From the NCBI GenBank assembly GCA_900555045.1, contig USJW01000083.1, forward strand, positions 1-21,523: 21,523 nucleotides of DNA. Direction: 5' to 3'. A program made the position numbers and the translations under genes. The notes beneath the pieces are model-generated. The model was not told the DNA's origin and did not search any database. It saw only the letters and a list, made by a program, of their open reading frames with translations. Each line of letters starts with the position of its first letter. Position 1 is the stretch's first letter. Below, in pieces: positions 1 through 6,254 of this stretch. Origin of the DNA: an uncultured Clostridium sp. Lineage in GTDB: Bacteria > Bacillota > Clostridia > Lachnospirales > Lachnospiraceae.

Positions 1-47
1 CGAGATGACGTCAGTGACTGGAGTTCAGACGTGTGCTCTTCCGATCT
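1..47 (+). other. Illumina P7/index adapter sequence (artefact)
   Basis: Bases 14-47 match the 34-base Illumina Read 2 adapter, ending in GCTCTTCCGATCT. Bases 1-6 (CGAGAT) match the 3' end of the P7 primer, and the seven bases between (GACGTCA) sit where a 7-nt index would be. This is library sequence left on a contig end, not genome. Nothing before base 48 should be interpreted biologically. Confidence 0.97.
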
Positions 48-49
48 TC

Positions 50-79
50 AGCAAGCTGGAGTGCGACGAGCTGGAATAA
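50..79 (+). CDS. 3' end of an unidentified upstream gene (partial)
   Basis: From base 50 one frame reads SKLECDELE followed by TAA at 77-79. The codons (AAG, CTG, GAG, GAC) match the usage of the neighbouring genes, and the sequence becomes AT-rich straight after the stop, as at a gene end. The 5' part is lost because the contig starts in adapter sequence. Nine residues are too few to name a family, and chance cannot be excluded. Confidence 0.4.
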   Translation, partial: SKLECDELE

Positions 80-123
80 CACGGAAATTCTTAGTGAATT
101 ATTAAAAAAACTTTAAGAAAAGT

Positions 124-152
124 TTGCAAAATCGAAAAAACTATGCTATTAT
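124..152 (+). promoter_or_regulatory. Promoter for the corrinoid adenosyltransferase gene
   Basis: A -35 element TTGCAA (124-129), a 17-bp spacer and a -10 element TATTAT (147-152) preceded by TGC (extended -10). It lies in an AT-rich gap and would start transcription near 159, about 45 bases before the preferred start codon. Confidence 0.7.
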
Positions 153-203
153 GGGCCATGTTCGCAGTTGAACGAGATGAATCAGCATATGAGGTGCAAT
201 ACG

Positions 204-716
204 ATGAAAGAAAGCATGATACAGGTGATCTGTGGTCCTGGAAGAGGAAAATCCACCGGCGCAATCGGCCGTGGGATCAGCGCTCTGACCAGAGACAAAT
301 CGGTCATCATGGTACAGTTTTTGAAGGGCTCTCTGGACACGCACAATATGGAGGTGCTAAAGCGTCTGGAGCCGGAATTCAAGCTGTTCCGCTTTGAGAA
401 GTCCTCTATCTTTTTCGACCGGCTGTCGGAGGAGGAGAAGGAGGAGGCCCGCATCAGTATCCGCAACGGCCTGAATTTTGCAAAAAAGGTGTTAGTGACC
501 AGAGAGTGCGACGTTTTAATTCTGGATGAGATCTTAGGGATCCTGGACGAGGGGATTATCACCATCGAGGAGCTCACGGGCGTGATCAGCCAGGCCAGGC
601 AGGTCGAGATCGAGCTGATTCTGACCGGCACGGTGTATCCCAAGGAGCTGGACGGCTGCGTGGACGAGGTGACCCGCATCCAGACCCGCTACGAGGAAGT
701 GGAGCCGGAAGAATAA
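204..716 (+). CDS. Cob(I)yrinic acid a,c-diamide / corrinoid adenosyltransferase
   Basis: Predicted cytoplasmic ATP:corrinoid adenosyltransferase of the CobA/CobO/BtuR family, which moves the 5'-deoxyadenosyl group of ATP onto the cobalt of a reduced corrinoid to make coenzyme B12. The 170-residue protein has a Walker A loop GPGRGKST at residues 11-18, a VQFLKG segment after the next strand as in CobO, and a Walker B-like VLILDEI. Length is near the family's usual 170-200. I chose the ATG at 204 because GAGGTG (191-196) lies 7 bases upstream. The frame is open back to a TTG at 168, but those starts lack a ribosome binding site. No other cobalamin gene is nearby; the next unit is the lysine operon with its own promoter, so it is probably monocistronic. 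Family is fairly sure; exact corrinoid substrate is unknown. Confidence 0.85.
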   Translation: MKESMIQVICGPGRGKSTGAIGRGISALTRDKSVIMVQFLKGSLDTHNMEVLKRLEPEFKLFRFEKSSIFFDRLSEEEKEEARISIRNGLNFAKKVLVTRECDVLILDEILGILDEGIITIEELTGVISQARQVEIELILTGTVYPKELDGCVDEVTRIQTRYEEVEPEE

Positions 717-719
717 TTG

Positions 720-748
720 TTGACAAGGAACTGGTTCAATGTTAATAT
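720..748 (+). promoter_or_regulatory. Promoter of the lysine riboswitch-dapAB operon
   Basis: A consensus -35 TTGACA (720-725), a 17-bp spacer and a -10 TAATAT (743-748). It starts immediately after the stop codon of the preceding gene. Transcription would start near 755, just before the riboswitch aptamer. Confidence 0.8.
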
Positions 749-762
749 AGTACCAACAATCA

Positions 763-938
763 TAGAGTAGAGGTTGCGTTGATCAAGAGTAGTCAAACCG
801 GATGTGGCAGGCACAGGCGAAGGTTTGGGAAAGGGAGAGACGCCGAAGAGGGGATGCGCCTGTATCGCATGCTGCTCTGGGTATATGGCGAACAGCCATA
901 TAACTGTCATCCGAAGCGGATGGTGAGCTACCTGAGAG
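763..938 (+). promoter_or_regulatory. Lysine riboswitch (L box) aptamer
   Basis: The conserved L-box blocks appear in order: GTAGAGGTTGCG (767-778), TCAAGAGTA (783-791), AGAGACGCCGAAG (836-848), a perfect hairpin TATATGGC/GCCATATA (882-889 with 895-902), a second hairpin CATCCG/CGGATG (908-913 with 917-922), and GAGCTACC (925-932), whose CTAC can pair with GTAG at the 5' end to close P1. Known members bind lysine and favour the downstream terminator, lowering expression of lysine genes. Here the element precedes a terminator and dapA, so lysine should shut off dapAB. This region and its terminator fill the 327-base gap between genes; no protein is encoded there. Edges are accurate to a few bases. 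Confidence 0.95.
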
Positions 939-965
939 ACGATGCAGATTGCAGATCGAACTTAC

Positions 966-995
966 AAAGGGCTGACTTACCGTCAGTCCTTTTTT
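966..995 (+). terminator. Riboswitch-controlled intrinsic terminator
   Basis: An 11-bp stem pairs AAAGGGCTGAC (966-976) with GTCAGTCCTTT (982-992), with one G-U pair and loop TTACC, and continues into T residues. It lies between the L-box aptamer and dapA, the usual place for the expression platform. Confidence 0.9.
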
Positions 996-1043
996 GTTGA
1001 CAAGGAAGCCCATGATTGAATTCAAAAAAAGGAGAGAGTGAAA

Positions 1044-1928
1044 ATGGCAATTTTTGAAGGAGCAGGCGTGGCGTTAATTACCCCCTTTAAGGCGAACGGG
1101 GAGGTGAACTACGAGAAGTTGGAGGAGATCGTGGAGGAGCAGATCGCATGCGGGACGGACGCCATCATCGCCTGCGGTACCACCGGCGAGGCTTCCACCA
1201 TGACCCACGAGGAGCACCTGGATGTGATCCGGTTTATCTGTGAGGTGACGAACAAGCGGATCCCCGTGATCGCGGGCACCGGCTCCAACTGCACGGAGAC
1301 GGCGATCTATCTGTCCGTGGAGGCGGAGAAGCACGGGGCCGACGGCCTCTTAGTGGTGTCCCCCTACTACAACAAGGCAACCCAGAAGGGCCTTATCGCC
1401 CACTTCAGCGCGGTGGCCAATGCGGTGAAGATCCCGATGATCCTGTACAACATCCCGGGGCGCACCGGCGTGACCATCGCCCCCGAGACCATCGCGACCC
1501 TCTGTAAGACCGTGGACAACATTGTGGGCGTGAAGGAGGCCAGCGGCAATTTCTCCGCCATCGCCACCCTCATGAGCCTTGCGGACGGCCGGGTGGACCT
1601 TTACTCCGGAAACGACGACCAGATCGTTCCGCTTTTGTCCCTCGGCGGCAAGGGCGTGATCTCGGTGCTCAGCAATGTGGCTCCGGCCCAGACACACGCC
1701 ATCTGCCAGAATTATTTTGACGGCAACGTGGCGGAGAGCGCGCGCCTGCAGATCGAGGCGATTCCGCTGATCACAGAGCTGTTCCGGGAGGTGAACCCGA
1801 TCCCCGTGAAGGCGGCCATGAACCTGATGGGCAAGAACGTGGGACCGCTTCGCATGCCGCTGACGGAGATGGAGCCTCAGAACCAGGAGAAGCTTAAGGC
1901 GGCCATGACGGCCTACGGAATTCTGTAA
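1044..1928 (+). CDS. dapA: 4-hydroxy-tetrahydrodipicolinate synthase
   Basis: DapA condenses pyruvate with aspartate semialdehyde, the first committed step to diaminopimelate and lysine, in the cytoplasm. The 294-residue protein has the standard length (about 292) and all key residues: CGTTGEAS with Thr46/Thr47, SPYYNK near Tyr108-109, LYNIPGRTG with Tyr135 and Arg140, and VGVKEASGN with Schiff-base Lys164. The ATG at 1044 is chosen because AGGAG (1030-1034) is 9 bases upstream; an in-frame GTG at 1038 would be too close to it. It is followed by dapB after about 35 bases, and the lysine riboswitch upstream indicates feedback control by lysine. Confidence 0.97.
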   Translation: MAIFEGAGVALITPFKANGEVNYEKLEEIVEEQIACGTDAIIACGTTGEASTMTHEEHLDVIRFICEVTNKRIPVIAGTGSNCTETAIYLSVEAEKHGADGLLVVSPYYNKATQKGLIAHFSAVANAVKIPMILYNIPGRTGVTIAPETIATLCKTVDNIVGVKEASGNFSAIATLMSLADGRVDLYSGNDDQIVPLLSLGGKGVISVLSNVAPAQTHAICQNYFDGNVAESARLQIEAIPLITELFREVNPIPVKAAMNLMGKNVGPLRMPLTEMEPQNQEKLKAAMTAYGIL

Positions 1929-1963
1929 TTTTGCTGATAAAATTCGGGAAGGATGGGAAAACT

Positions 1964-2722
1964 ATGGTTCGAATGATAATGCACGGCTGCAACGGCGCCA
2001 TGGGCCGGGTGATCACCCAGCTTGCGGCGGAGGATGCAGAGCTTGAGATCGTGGCCGGTATCGATGTCACGGAGGGGGCGGACCTGGGATATCCGGTGTT
2101 CCATTCCCTGGACGCCTGCACCGTCCCGGCGGACGTGGTGGTGGATTTCGCCTCCGCGAAGGCGGTGGACGGACTCCTAGACTACTGCGAGGCCAAGGGC
2201 CTGCCGCTCGTTTTGTGCACCACCGGGCTGAGTGAGGAGCAGATTGCGCGGGTGTCCGAGGTGTCGAAAAAGACCGCCGTCCTGCGCTCCGCCAACATGT
2301 CCCTGGGCGTCAACCTGCTCATGAAGCTGGTGCAGGATGCGGCGCGGGTGCTGGCCGGTTCCGGCTTTGACATCGAGATCGTGGAGAAGCACCACCGCCG
2401 CAAAAAGGACGCCCCCAGCGGCACCGCGCTGGCGCTGGCGGACTCCATCAACGAGGCGATGGATCAGGCGTACCACTACACCTACGACCGGAGCGAGCGA
2501 AGCGAGGCCAGAGATCCGGAGGAGATCGGCATCTCGGCAGTCCGGGGCGGCACCATCGTGGGCGAGCACGACGTGATTTTTGCGGGAACCGACGAGGTGA
2601 TCACGTTCACCCACACGGCCTACTCCCGGGCGATTTTCGCCAAGGGCGCGCTGGCCGCAGCCAAATTTTTGACGGGCAAAAAGCCCGGCCTCTACGGCAT
2701 GGCCGACGTGGTGGGCCTGTAA
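1964..2722 (+). CDS. dapB: 4-hydroxy-tetrahydrodipicolinate reductase
   Basis: DapB reduces the DapA product to tetrahydrodipicolinate with NAD(P)H. The 252-residue protein begins with a Rossmann nucleotide-binding motif HGCNGAMG (residues 7-14) and carries the family signature EKHHRRKKDAPSGTA (141-155). By alignment with the E. coli enzyme from memory, His143 and Lys147 match its catalytic His159 and Lys163. I chose the ATG at 1964, which has AAGGA (1949-1953) upstream; the frame is open to a TTG at 1931 but the Rossmann motif favours the later start. It is the second gene of the riboswitch-controlled operon. No clear terminator follows, so some read-through into the next gene is possible. 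Confidence 0.97.
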   Translation: MVRMIMHGCNGAMGRVITQLAAEDAELEIVAGIDVTEGADLGYPVFHSLDACTVPADVVVDFASAKAVDGLLDYCEAKGLPLVLCTTGLSEEQIARVSEVSKKTAVLRSANMSLGVNLLMKLVQDAARVLAGSGFDIEIVEKHHRRKKDAPSGTALALADSINEAMDQAYHYTYDRSERSEARDPEEIGISAVRGGTIVGEHDVIFAGTDEVITFTHTAYSRAIFAKGALAAAKFLTGKKPGLYGMADVVGL

Positions 2723-2758
2723 AAAATAAGGAAAAAGTTTCCACCATAATCCGTTCTC

Positions 2759-2780
2759 CTAAGGCACATAATAACCTTAG
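2759..2780 (+). repeat. Inverted repeat before the lipoprotein gene
   Basis: CTAAGG (2759-2764) and CCTTAG (2775-2780) form a perfect 6-bp inverted repeat around an AT-rich 10-base centre, ending about 7 bases before the AAAGGAG ribosome binding site. It could be a leader hairpin or an operator. There is no U-tract, so it is not a terminator. No good promoter was found in the 2723-2802 gap. Confidence 0.4.
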
Positions 2781-2802
2781 AAAGCGAAAGGAGAATGCGA
2801 TT

Positions 2803-3165
2803 ATGAAGAAAATCAGACCATTTATTTTCATGCTGATGCTGGCGTTCACGGTGATGGCCGCGACAGCCTGCGGAAGCTCCAATAACAATTCCGGCCAGTC
2901 TAACAGCCAGACCAGCCAGTCCGCCACCCAGCAGTCCGGGACGGCCGCTATGGAATCCGGCGAGTCCGGCTCTGCTGGCGGTGAGTCCGGTTCTGCTGGC
3001 GGCGCAGGCGGTGCTGCCGGCGAGTCCGGCGGCATCATCGACGGCGTCGTCAACGACATTGAGAAGGGTGCCGACGATGTCCGCAACGGTATGGACGGAA
3101 TGGAGTCCACCGCTGCCGGCGAGACCAACACCAACACGACTACCTCAAACGGCGCCAATGACTGA
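2803..3165 (+). CDS. Small Ser/Gly-rich predicted lipoprotein, unknown function
   Basis: A 120-residue protein with a basic N-terminus (MKKIR), a hydrophobic core at residues 7-20 and a lipobox-like ATAC with Cys23. This predicts export and lipid anchoring on the outer face of the membrane; Ala at -3 instead of Leu makes the lipobox a little weak. The mature part is low-complexity: Ser/Gln/Asn/Thr-rich, then a repeated GESGSAG unit and Gly/Ala runs, then a more normal acidic stretch IIDGVVNDIEKGADDVRNGMDGM, then a Thr/Asn tail. No catalytic domain is visible. AAAGGAG (2787-2793) lies 9 bases before the ATG. A terminator follows at 3185-3222. I do not recognise a family; a spacer-like surface protein is possible. 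Confidence 0.8.
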   Translation: MKKIRPFIFMLMLAFTVMAATACGSSNNNSGQSNSQTSQSATQQSGTAAMESGESGSAGGESGSAGGAGGAAGESGGIIDGVVNDIEKGADDVRNGMDGMESTAAGETNTNTTTSNGAND

Positions 3166-3184
3166 TTTTTGCCGCAGCGCACAT

Positions 3185-3222
3185 GGGCCTTTGTCTCCAG
3201 CAGTGGAGCAGAGGTCCATTTT
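3185..3222 (+). terminator. Terminator after the lipoprotein gene
   Basis: The left arm GGGCCTTTGTCTCCA (3185-3199) pairs with TGGAGCAGAGGTCC (3204-3217), with two wobble pairs and one bulged T and loop GCAG, followed by ATTTT. It ends only four bases before the next promoter. Confidence 0.75.
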
Positions 3223-3226
3223 CTGC

Positions 3227-3255
3227 TTGTGAATCCCTGCAGCTTCCGCTATAAT
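3227..3255 (+). promoter_or_regulatory. Promoter for the repeat-bearing membrane protein gene
   Basis: -35 TTGTGA (3227-3232), 17-bp spacer and a perfect -10 TATAAT (3250-3255). A GGGAGG ribosome binding site follows at 3266-3271, which supports the reality of the gene that starts at 3279. Confidence 0.8.
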
Positions 3256-3278
3256 AGGGGTGATTGGGAGGTTGTGGG

Positions 3279-3662
3279 ATGATTGCGAATGCCTTGACGT
3301 ATGAGGTCAGCCGGAGACGGTGGCGCAGGCGGGCGGTGCGCAGTTTTGCGGCGAAGCGATGCAGTGCGGCCAAGCGGTGCAGCGCGGCGAAGAAATGCAG
3401 CGCGGCCCGGAGCGCAAAAAGGACGGTTTTTGTCTGGATTTTAAGGCTGTGCCTGACGGCGGGCCTTTTGGCGGAGGCGTTTTTGCTTGCAGACGGAGCA
3501 GTGAGCGTCCGGCATGCCGGGAGCGCGCGCGAGCTTGGCGGTCCTGCGGGCCGCCCCGGGGAGGTCCGTCGGGGGATCCGGCTGCGGTTTGAGGACGGGG
3601 CGGTGAGCCTGTTCTCCGAGGAGGAGTACGGCGAGACTTTGAGCTCCGGCGTGAGTGATTAG
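3279..3662 (+). CDS. Small single-span membrane protein with KRCSAA repeats, unknown function
   Basis: A 127-residue protein starting at the ATG at 3279, 7 bases after GGGAGG and downstream of a near-consensus promoter. The first ~50 residues are extremely rich in Arg/Lys (RRRWRRR near residue 12) and contain three tandem hexapeptides KRCSAA, KRCSAA, KKCSAA. One hydrophobic helix follows (VFVWILRLCLTAGLLAEAFLL), then a tail of about 55 residues ending in an acidic segment (FEDGAVSLFSEEEYGE). By the positive-inside rule the basic repeat arm should be cytoplasmic and the tail outside. There is no recognisable domain. The basic arm might bind nucleic acid or phospholipid, but that is a guess. 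A frame open 15 bases further upstream has no better start signal. Confidence 0.6.
   Translation: MIANALTYEVSRRRWRRRAVRSFAAKRCSAAKRCSAAKKCSAARSAKRTVFVWILRLCLTAGLLAEAFLLADGAVSVRHAGSARELGGPAGRPGEVRRGIRLRFEDGAVSLFSEEEYGETLSSGVSD
3354..3407 (+). repeat. Three tandem 18-bp coding repeats
   Basis: Units at 3354-3371, 3372-3389 and 3390-3407 share the pattern AAG-Arg/Lys-TGC-AG(T/C)-GCG-GC(C/G), in frame, each encoding K-(R/K)-C-S-A-A. The copies differ by a few bases, so this is not an assembly stutter of one unit. Confidence 0.9.
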
Positions 3663-3663
3663 T

Positions 3664-3677
3664 TTTTGTATACAAAA
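3664..3677. promoter_or_regulatory. 14-bp perfect palindrome upstream of purC
   Basis: TTTTGTATACAAAA is a perfect inverted repeat centred 36 bases before the purC -35 element and just after the stop of the previous gene. It is AT-rich without a GC stem, so it looks more like a protein-binding operator than a terminator. The binding protein is unknown. Confidence 0.4.
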
Positions 3678-3706
3678 CTCATTAGGAATTTTAATGATTG
3701 CCCTTC

Positions 3707-3735
3707 TTGTATTCAACCATGGATTGTATTATAAT
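3707..3735 (+). promoter_or_regulatory. Promoter of purC-purB
   Basis: -35 TTGTAT (3707-3712), 17-bp spacer and perfect -10 TATAAT (3730-3735). The leader to the purC start is about 70 bases and AT-rich; no riboswitch motif was recognised in it. Confidence 0.75.
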
Positions 3736-3811
3736 TTCTACTGAAAAGACGCTCTTTTATAGCGCCAACTTATAAATAATGAAATACATAGAAAAGGACA
3801 GGTGGATACCC

Positions 3812-4519
3812 ATGGAAAAGAAAGAGATGCTTTACGAGGGAAAGGCTAAGAAAGTCTACGCAACAGAGGATCCGGATGTGTTAATCGTTTCCTACAAGGA
3901 TGACGCGACCGCATTCAACGGACTGAAAAAGGGAACCATCGTTGGCAAGGGCGCAATCAACAACCGCATGACCAACTTCATCTTCAAGAAACTGGAAGAG
4001 CAGGGCGTGCCCACCCACCTGGTTGAGGAGTTAAATGACCGCGAGACCGCTGTGAAGAAGGTGGAGATCGTTCCCCTGGAGGTGATCATCCGCAACTACT
4101 CCGCAGGCAGCTTTGCGAAGAAGATGGGCATGGAGGAGGGCATCAAGTTCAAATGCCCGACCCTGGAGTTCAGCTACAAGAACGACGATCTGGGCGATCC
4201 CTTCATCAACAGCTACTACGCGCTGGCTCTGGGCCTGGCCACCCAGGAGGAGATCGACGACATCACCAAGTACGCCTTCAAGGTGAACGAGGTGTTGCAG
4301 CAGTATTTTGACGCCTTAAACATCGATCTGATCGACTTCAAGATCGAGTTCGGCCGCTTCCACGGCAAGATCATCCTGGCGGACGAGATCTCCCCGGATA
4401 CCTGCCGTCTGTGGGACAAGGACACCCACGAGAAGCTGGACAAGGACCGCTTCAGAAGAGACCTCGGCGGAGTCGAGGATGCTTACGAGGAAGTGTTCCG
4501 CAGACTGGGAATCCAGTAA
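3812..4519 (+). CDS. purC: Phosphoribosylaminoimidazole-succinocarboxamide synthase (SAICAR synthetase)
   Basis: PurC joins aspartate to CAIR with ATP to make SAICAR in purine synthesis, in the cytoplasm. The 235-residue protein matches the usual length. Family hallmarks are LYEGKAKKVY (residues 7-16, ATP loop), GKGAINNRM, VIIRNYSAGSF (91-101, substrate-binding region) and ADEISPDTCRLWD near the C-terminal part (metal/ATP site). I chose ATG 3812 because AGGTGG (3800-3805) lies 6 bases upstream; an in-frame ATG at 3779 would add 11 untypical residues. purB follows after 100 bases with no promoter seen between, so they are probably co-transcribed. PurB uses the product of PurC directly. Confidence 0.97.
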   Translation: MEKKEMLYEGKAKKVYATEDPDVLIVSYKDDATAFNGLKKGTIVGKGAINNRMTNFIFKKLEEQGVPTHLVEELNDRETAVKKVEIVPLEVIIRNYSAGSFAKKMGMEEGIKFKCPTLEFSYKNDDLGDPFINSYYALALGLATQEEIDDITKYAFKVNEVLQQYFDALNIDLIDFKIEFGRFHGKIILADEISPDTCRLWDKDTHEKLDKDRFRRDLGGVEDAYEEVFRRLGIQ

Positions 4520-4542
4520 AAACCGCATAGAAAACGCAACCC

Positions 4543-4573
4543 ATTCCCCCCTGTCGGACCGGCAGAGGGGAAT
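4543..4573 (+). other. Hairpin between purC and purB
   Basis: ATTCCCCCCTGTC (4543-4555) pairs with GGCAGAGGGGAAT (4561-4573) around loop GGACC, with one mismatch and one wobble. No U-tract follows on either strand, so it is not a standard terminator. It may protect or trim mRNA between the two genes. Confidence 0.6.
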
Positions 4574-4619
4574 AGCCAATCCTACAGGCAGAACGTGATA
4601 GAAGAGAGGAAAATACCCC

Positions 4620-6056
4620 ATGAGTGAATACGATAAATATGTGAGTCCGCTGTCCGAGCGCTACGCCAGCAAGGAGATGCAGTACATCTTCTCGCCGGAC
4701 ATGAAATTTAAGACCTGGAGACGGCTGTGGATCGCCCTGGCGGAGACGGAGAAGGAGCTGGGCCTTCCGATCACCCAGGAGCAGATCGACGAGCTGATCG
4801 CCCACGCGGACGAGATCAACTACGACGTGGCCAAGGCCAGGGAGCGCGAGGTGCGCCACGACGTGATGAGCCACGTGTACGCCTACGGCGTACTTTGCCC
4901 CAAGGCCAAGGGAATCATCCACCTGGGAGCCACCTCCTGCTACGTGGGGGACAACACGGATATCATCGTCATGACCGAGGCTTTAAAGCTGGTGCGCAGA
5001 AAGCTGATCAACGTGATCGCCGAGCTGGCTAAATTTGCGGACCGCTACAAGAATCAGCCCACCCTGGCCTTCACCCATTTCCAGCCGGCCCAGCCCACCA
5101 CCGTGGGCAAGCGCGCCACCTTGTGGATGATGGAGCTCAAGCTGGATTTGGACGACCTAGATTACCTGATCGGCTCCATGCGCCTTCTGGGCTCCAAGGG
5201 CACTACCGGCACCCAGGCCAGCTTCCTGGAGCTGTTTGACGGCGACCACGAGCGCTGCCGCAGGCTGGACCAGAGAATCGCGGAGAAGATGGGCTTTGAG
5301 GGCTGCTACCCGGTGAGCGGGCAGACCTATTCCCGCAAGGTGGACAGCCGCGTGCTCTCCGTGCTGGCGGGCATCGCCCAGAGCGCGCACAAGTTTTCCA
5401 ACGACGTGCGCCTTTTACAGCACCTGAAGGAGGTGGAGGAACCCTTCGAGAAGAAGCAGATCGGCTCCTCCGCCATGGCCTACAAGCGAAACCCCATGCG
5501 AAGCGAGCGGATCGCCAGCCTGGCCAACTATGTGATGAGCGATATGATGAACCCCATGCTGGTGGCGTCCACCCAGTGGTTTGAGCGCACCCTGGACGAC
5601 TCCGCCAACAAGCGGCTGTCCGTGCCCGAGGGATTCCTGGCGGTGGACGGCATCCTGGATCTGTACCTGAATGTGGTGGACGGCCTGGTGGTGTACCCGA
5701 AGGTGATTGAGAAGCACATGATGGCTGAGCTGCCCTTCATGGCCACGGAGAACATCATGATGGATGCGGTGAAGGCGGGCGGAGACCGCCAGGAGCTGCA
5801 CGAGAGAATCCGCGAGCTGTCCATGGAGGCGGGGCGCAACGTGAAGGAGAAGGGACTGGACAACAATCTGCTGGAGCTGATTGCGGCGGATCCGGCCTTC
5901 AACCTGTCCCTTGACGCCCTGAGAGAGACCATGGACCCGGCTCGCTACGTGGGACGCGCGCCCCAGCAGGTGGAGGAATTCCTGAGCGAGGTGATCAATC
6001 CGCTGCTGGAGGAGAACCGCGGGCTTCTGGGAATGACCGCGCAGATTAACGTCTGA
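4620..6056 (+). CDS. purB: Adenylosuccinate lyase
   Basis: PurB splits fumarate from SAICAR and from adenylosuccinate, so it acts in both IMP and AMP synthesis. The 478-residue protein belongs to the fumarase/aspartase superfamily and resembles the longer form of the enzyme (about 480 residues) rather than the ~430-residue Bacillus form. Visible motifs are GATSCYVGDNTD, THFQPAQPTTVGKRA with the conserved His, and the mobile signature loop GSSAMAYKRNPMRSE (residues 282-296) with catalytic Ser283/284. The ATG at 4620 has AGGA (4607-4610) 9 bases upstream. A terminator follows at 6070-6111. Together with purC upstream and purA downstream it completes the aspartate-adding steps of purine synthesis. 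Confidence 0.97.
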   Translation: MSEYDKYVSPLSERYASKEMQYIFSPDMKFKTWRRLWIALAETEKELGLPITQEQIDELIAHADEINYDVAKAREREVRHDVMSHVYAYGVLCPKAKGIIHLGATSCYVGDNTDIIVMTEALKLVRRKLINVIAELAKFADRYKNQPTLAFTHFQPAQPTTVGKRATLWMMELKLDLDDLDYLIGSMRLLGSKGTTGTQASFLELFDGDHERCRRLDQRIAEKMGFEGCYPVSGQTYSRKVDSRVLSVLAGIAQSAHKFSNDVRLLQHLKEVEEPFEKKQIGSSAMAYKRNPMRSERIASLANYVMSDMMNPMLVASTQWFERTLDDSANKRLSVPEGFLAVDGILDLYLNVVDGLVVYPKVIEKHMMAELPFMATENIMMDAVKAGGDRQELHERIRELSMEAGRNVKEKGLDNNLLELIAADPAFNLSLDALRETMDPARYVGRAPQQVEEFLSEVINPLLEENRGLLGMTAQINV

Positions 6057-6069
6057 TAGAGAGCGATGC

Positions 6070-6111
6070 GAGAGCAGGTTTGACGGGCGACTGTCAGGAC
6101 TGCTCTCTTTT
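6070..6111 (+). terminator. Terminator after purB
   Basis: GAGAGCAG (6070-6077) pairs with CTGCTCTC (6100-6107), an inner TGAC/GTCA stem extends it, and TTTT follows at 6108-6111. Confidence 0.85.
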
Positions 6112-6162
6112 GTGCGCTTGCCGGGAGGCACCACTGAGGGTATCACTGGGGCGGTCTTTGCT

Positions 6163-6192
6163 TTGACGGGATGCGCTGTTGTGTGGTATGAT
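6163..6192 (+). promoter_or_regulatory. Promoter of the LysR-MATE pair
   Basis: -35 TTGACG (6163-6168), 18-bp spacer and -10 TATGAT (6187-6192). Transcription would start near 6199, before the GGGAG ribosome binding site at 6244-6248. Confidence 0.7.
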
Positions 6193-6254
6193 GGAAGGAA
6201 ATGGGCGCGCCGCGTCTGCGGGCGGCGGGATTTTCAGGGAACAGGGAGACGGGA

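Noticed and set aside
86..100. AATTC/GAATT inverted repeat as terminator of the truncated first gene
   Set aside because: The stem is only about 5 AT-rich base pairs and is followed by A residues, not T residues.
997..1025. A second TTGACA (997-1002) before dapA as an internal promoter bypassing the riboswitch
   Set aside because: No acceptable -10 element is found 16-18 bases downstream.
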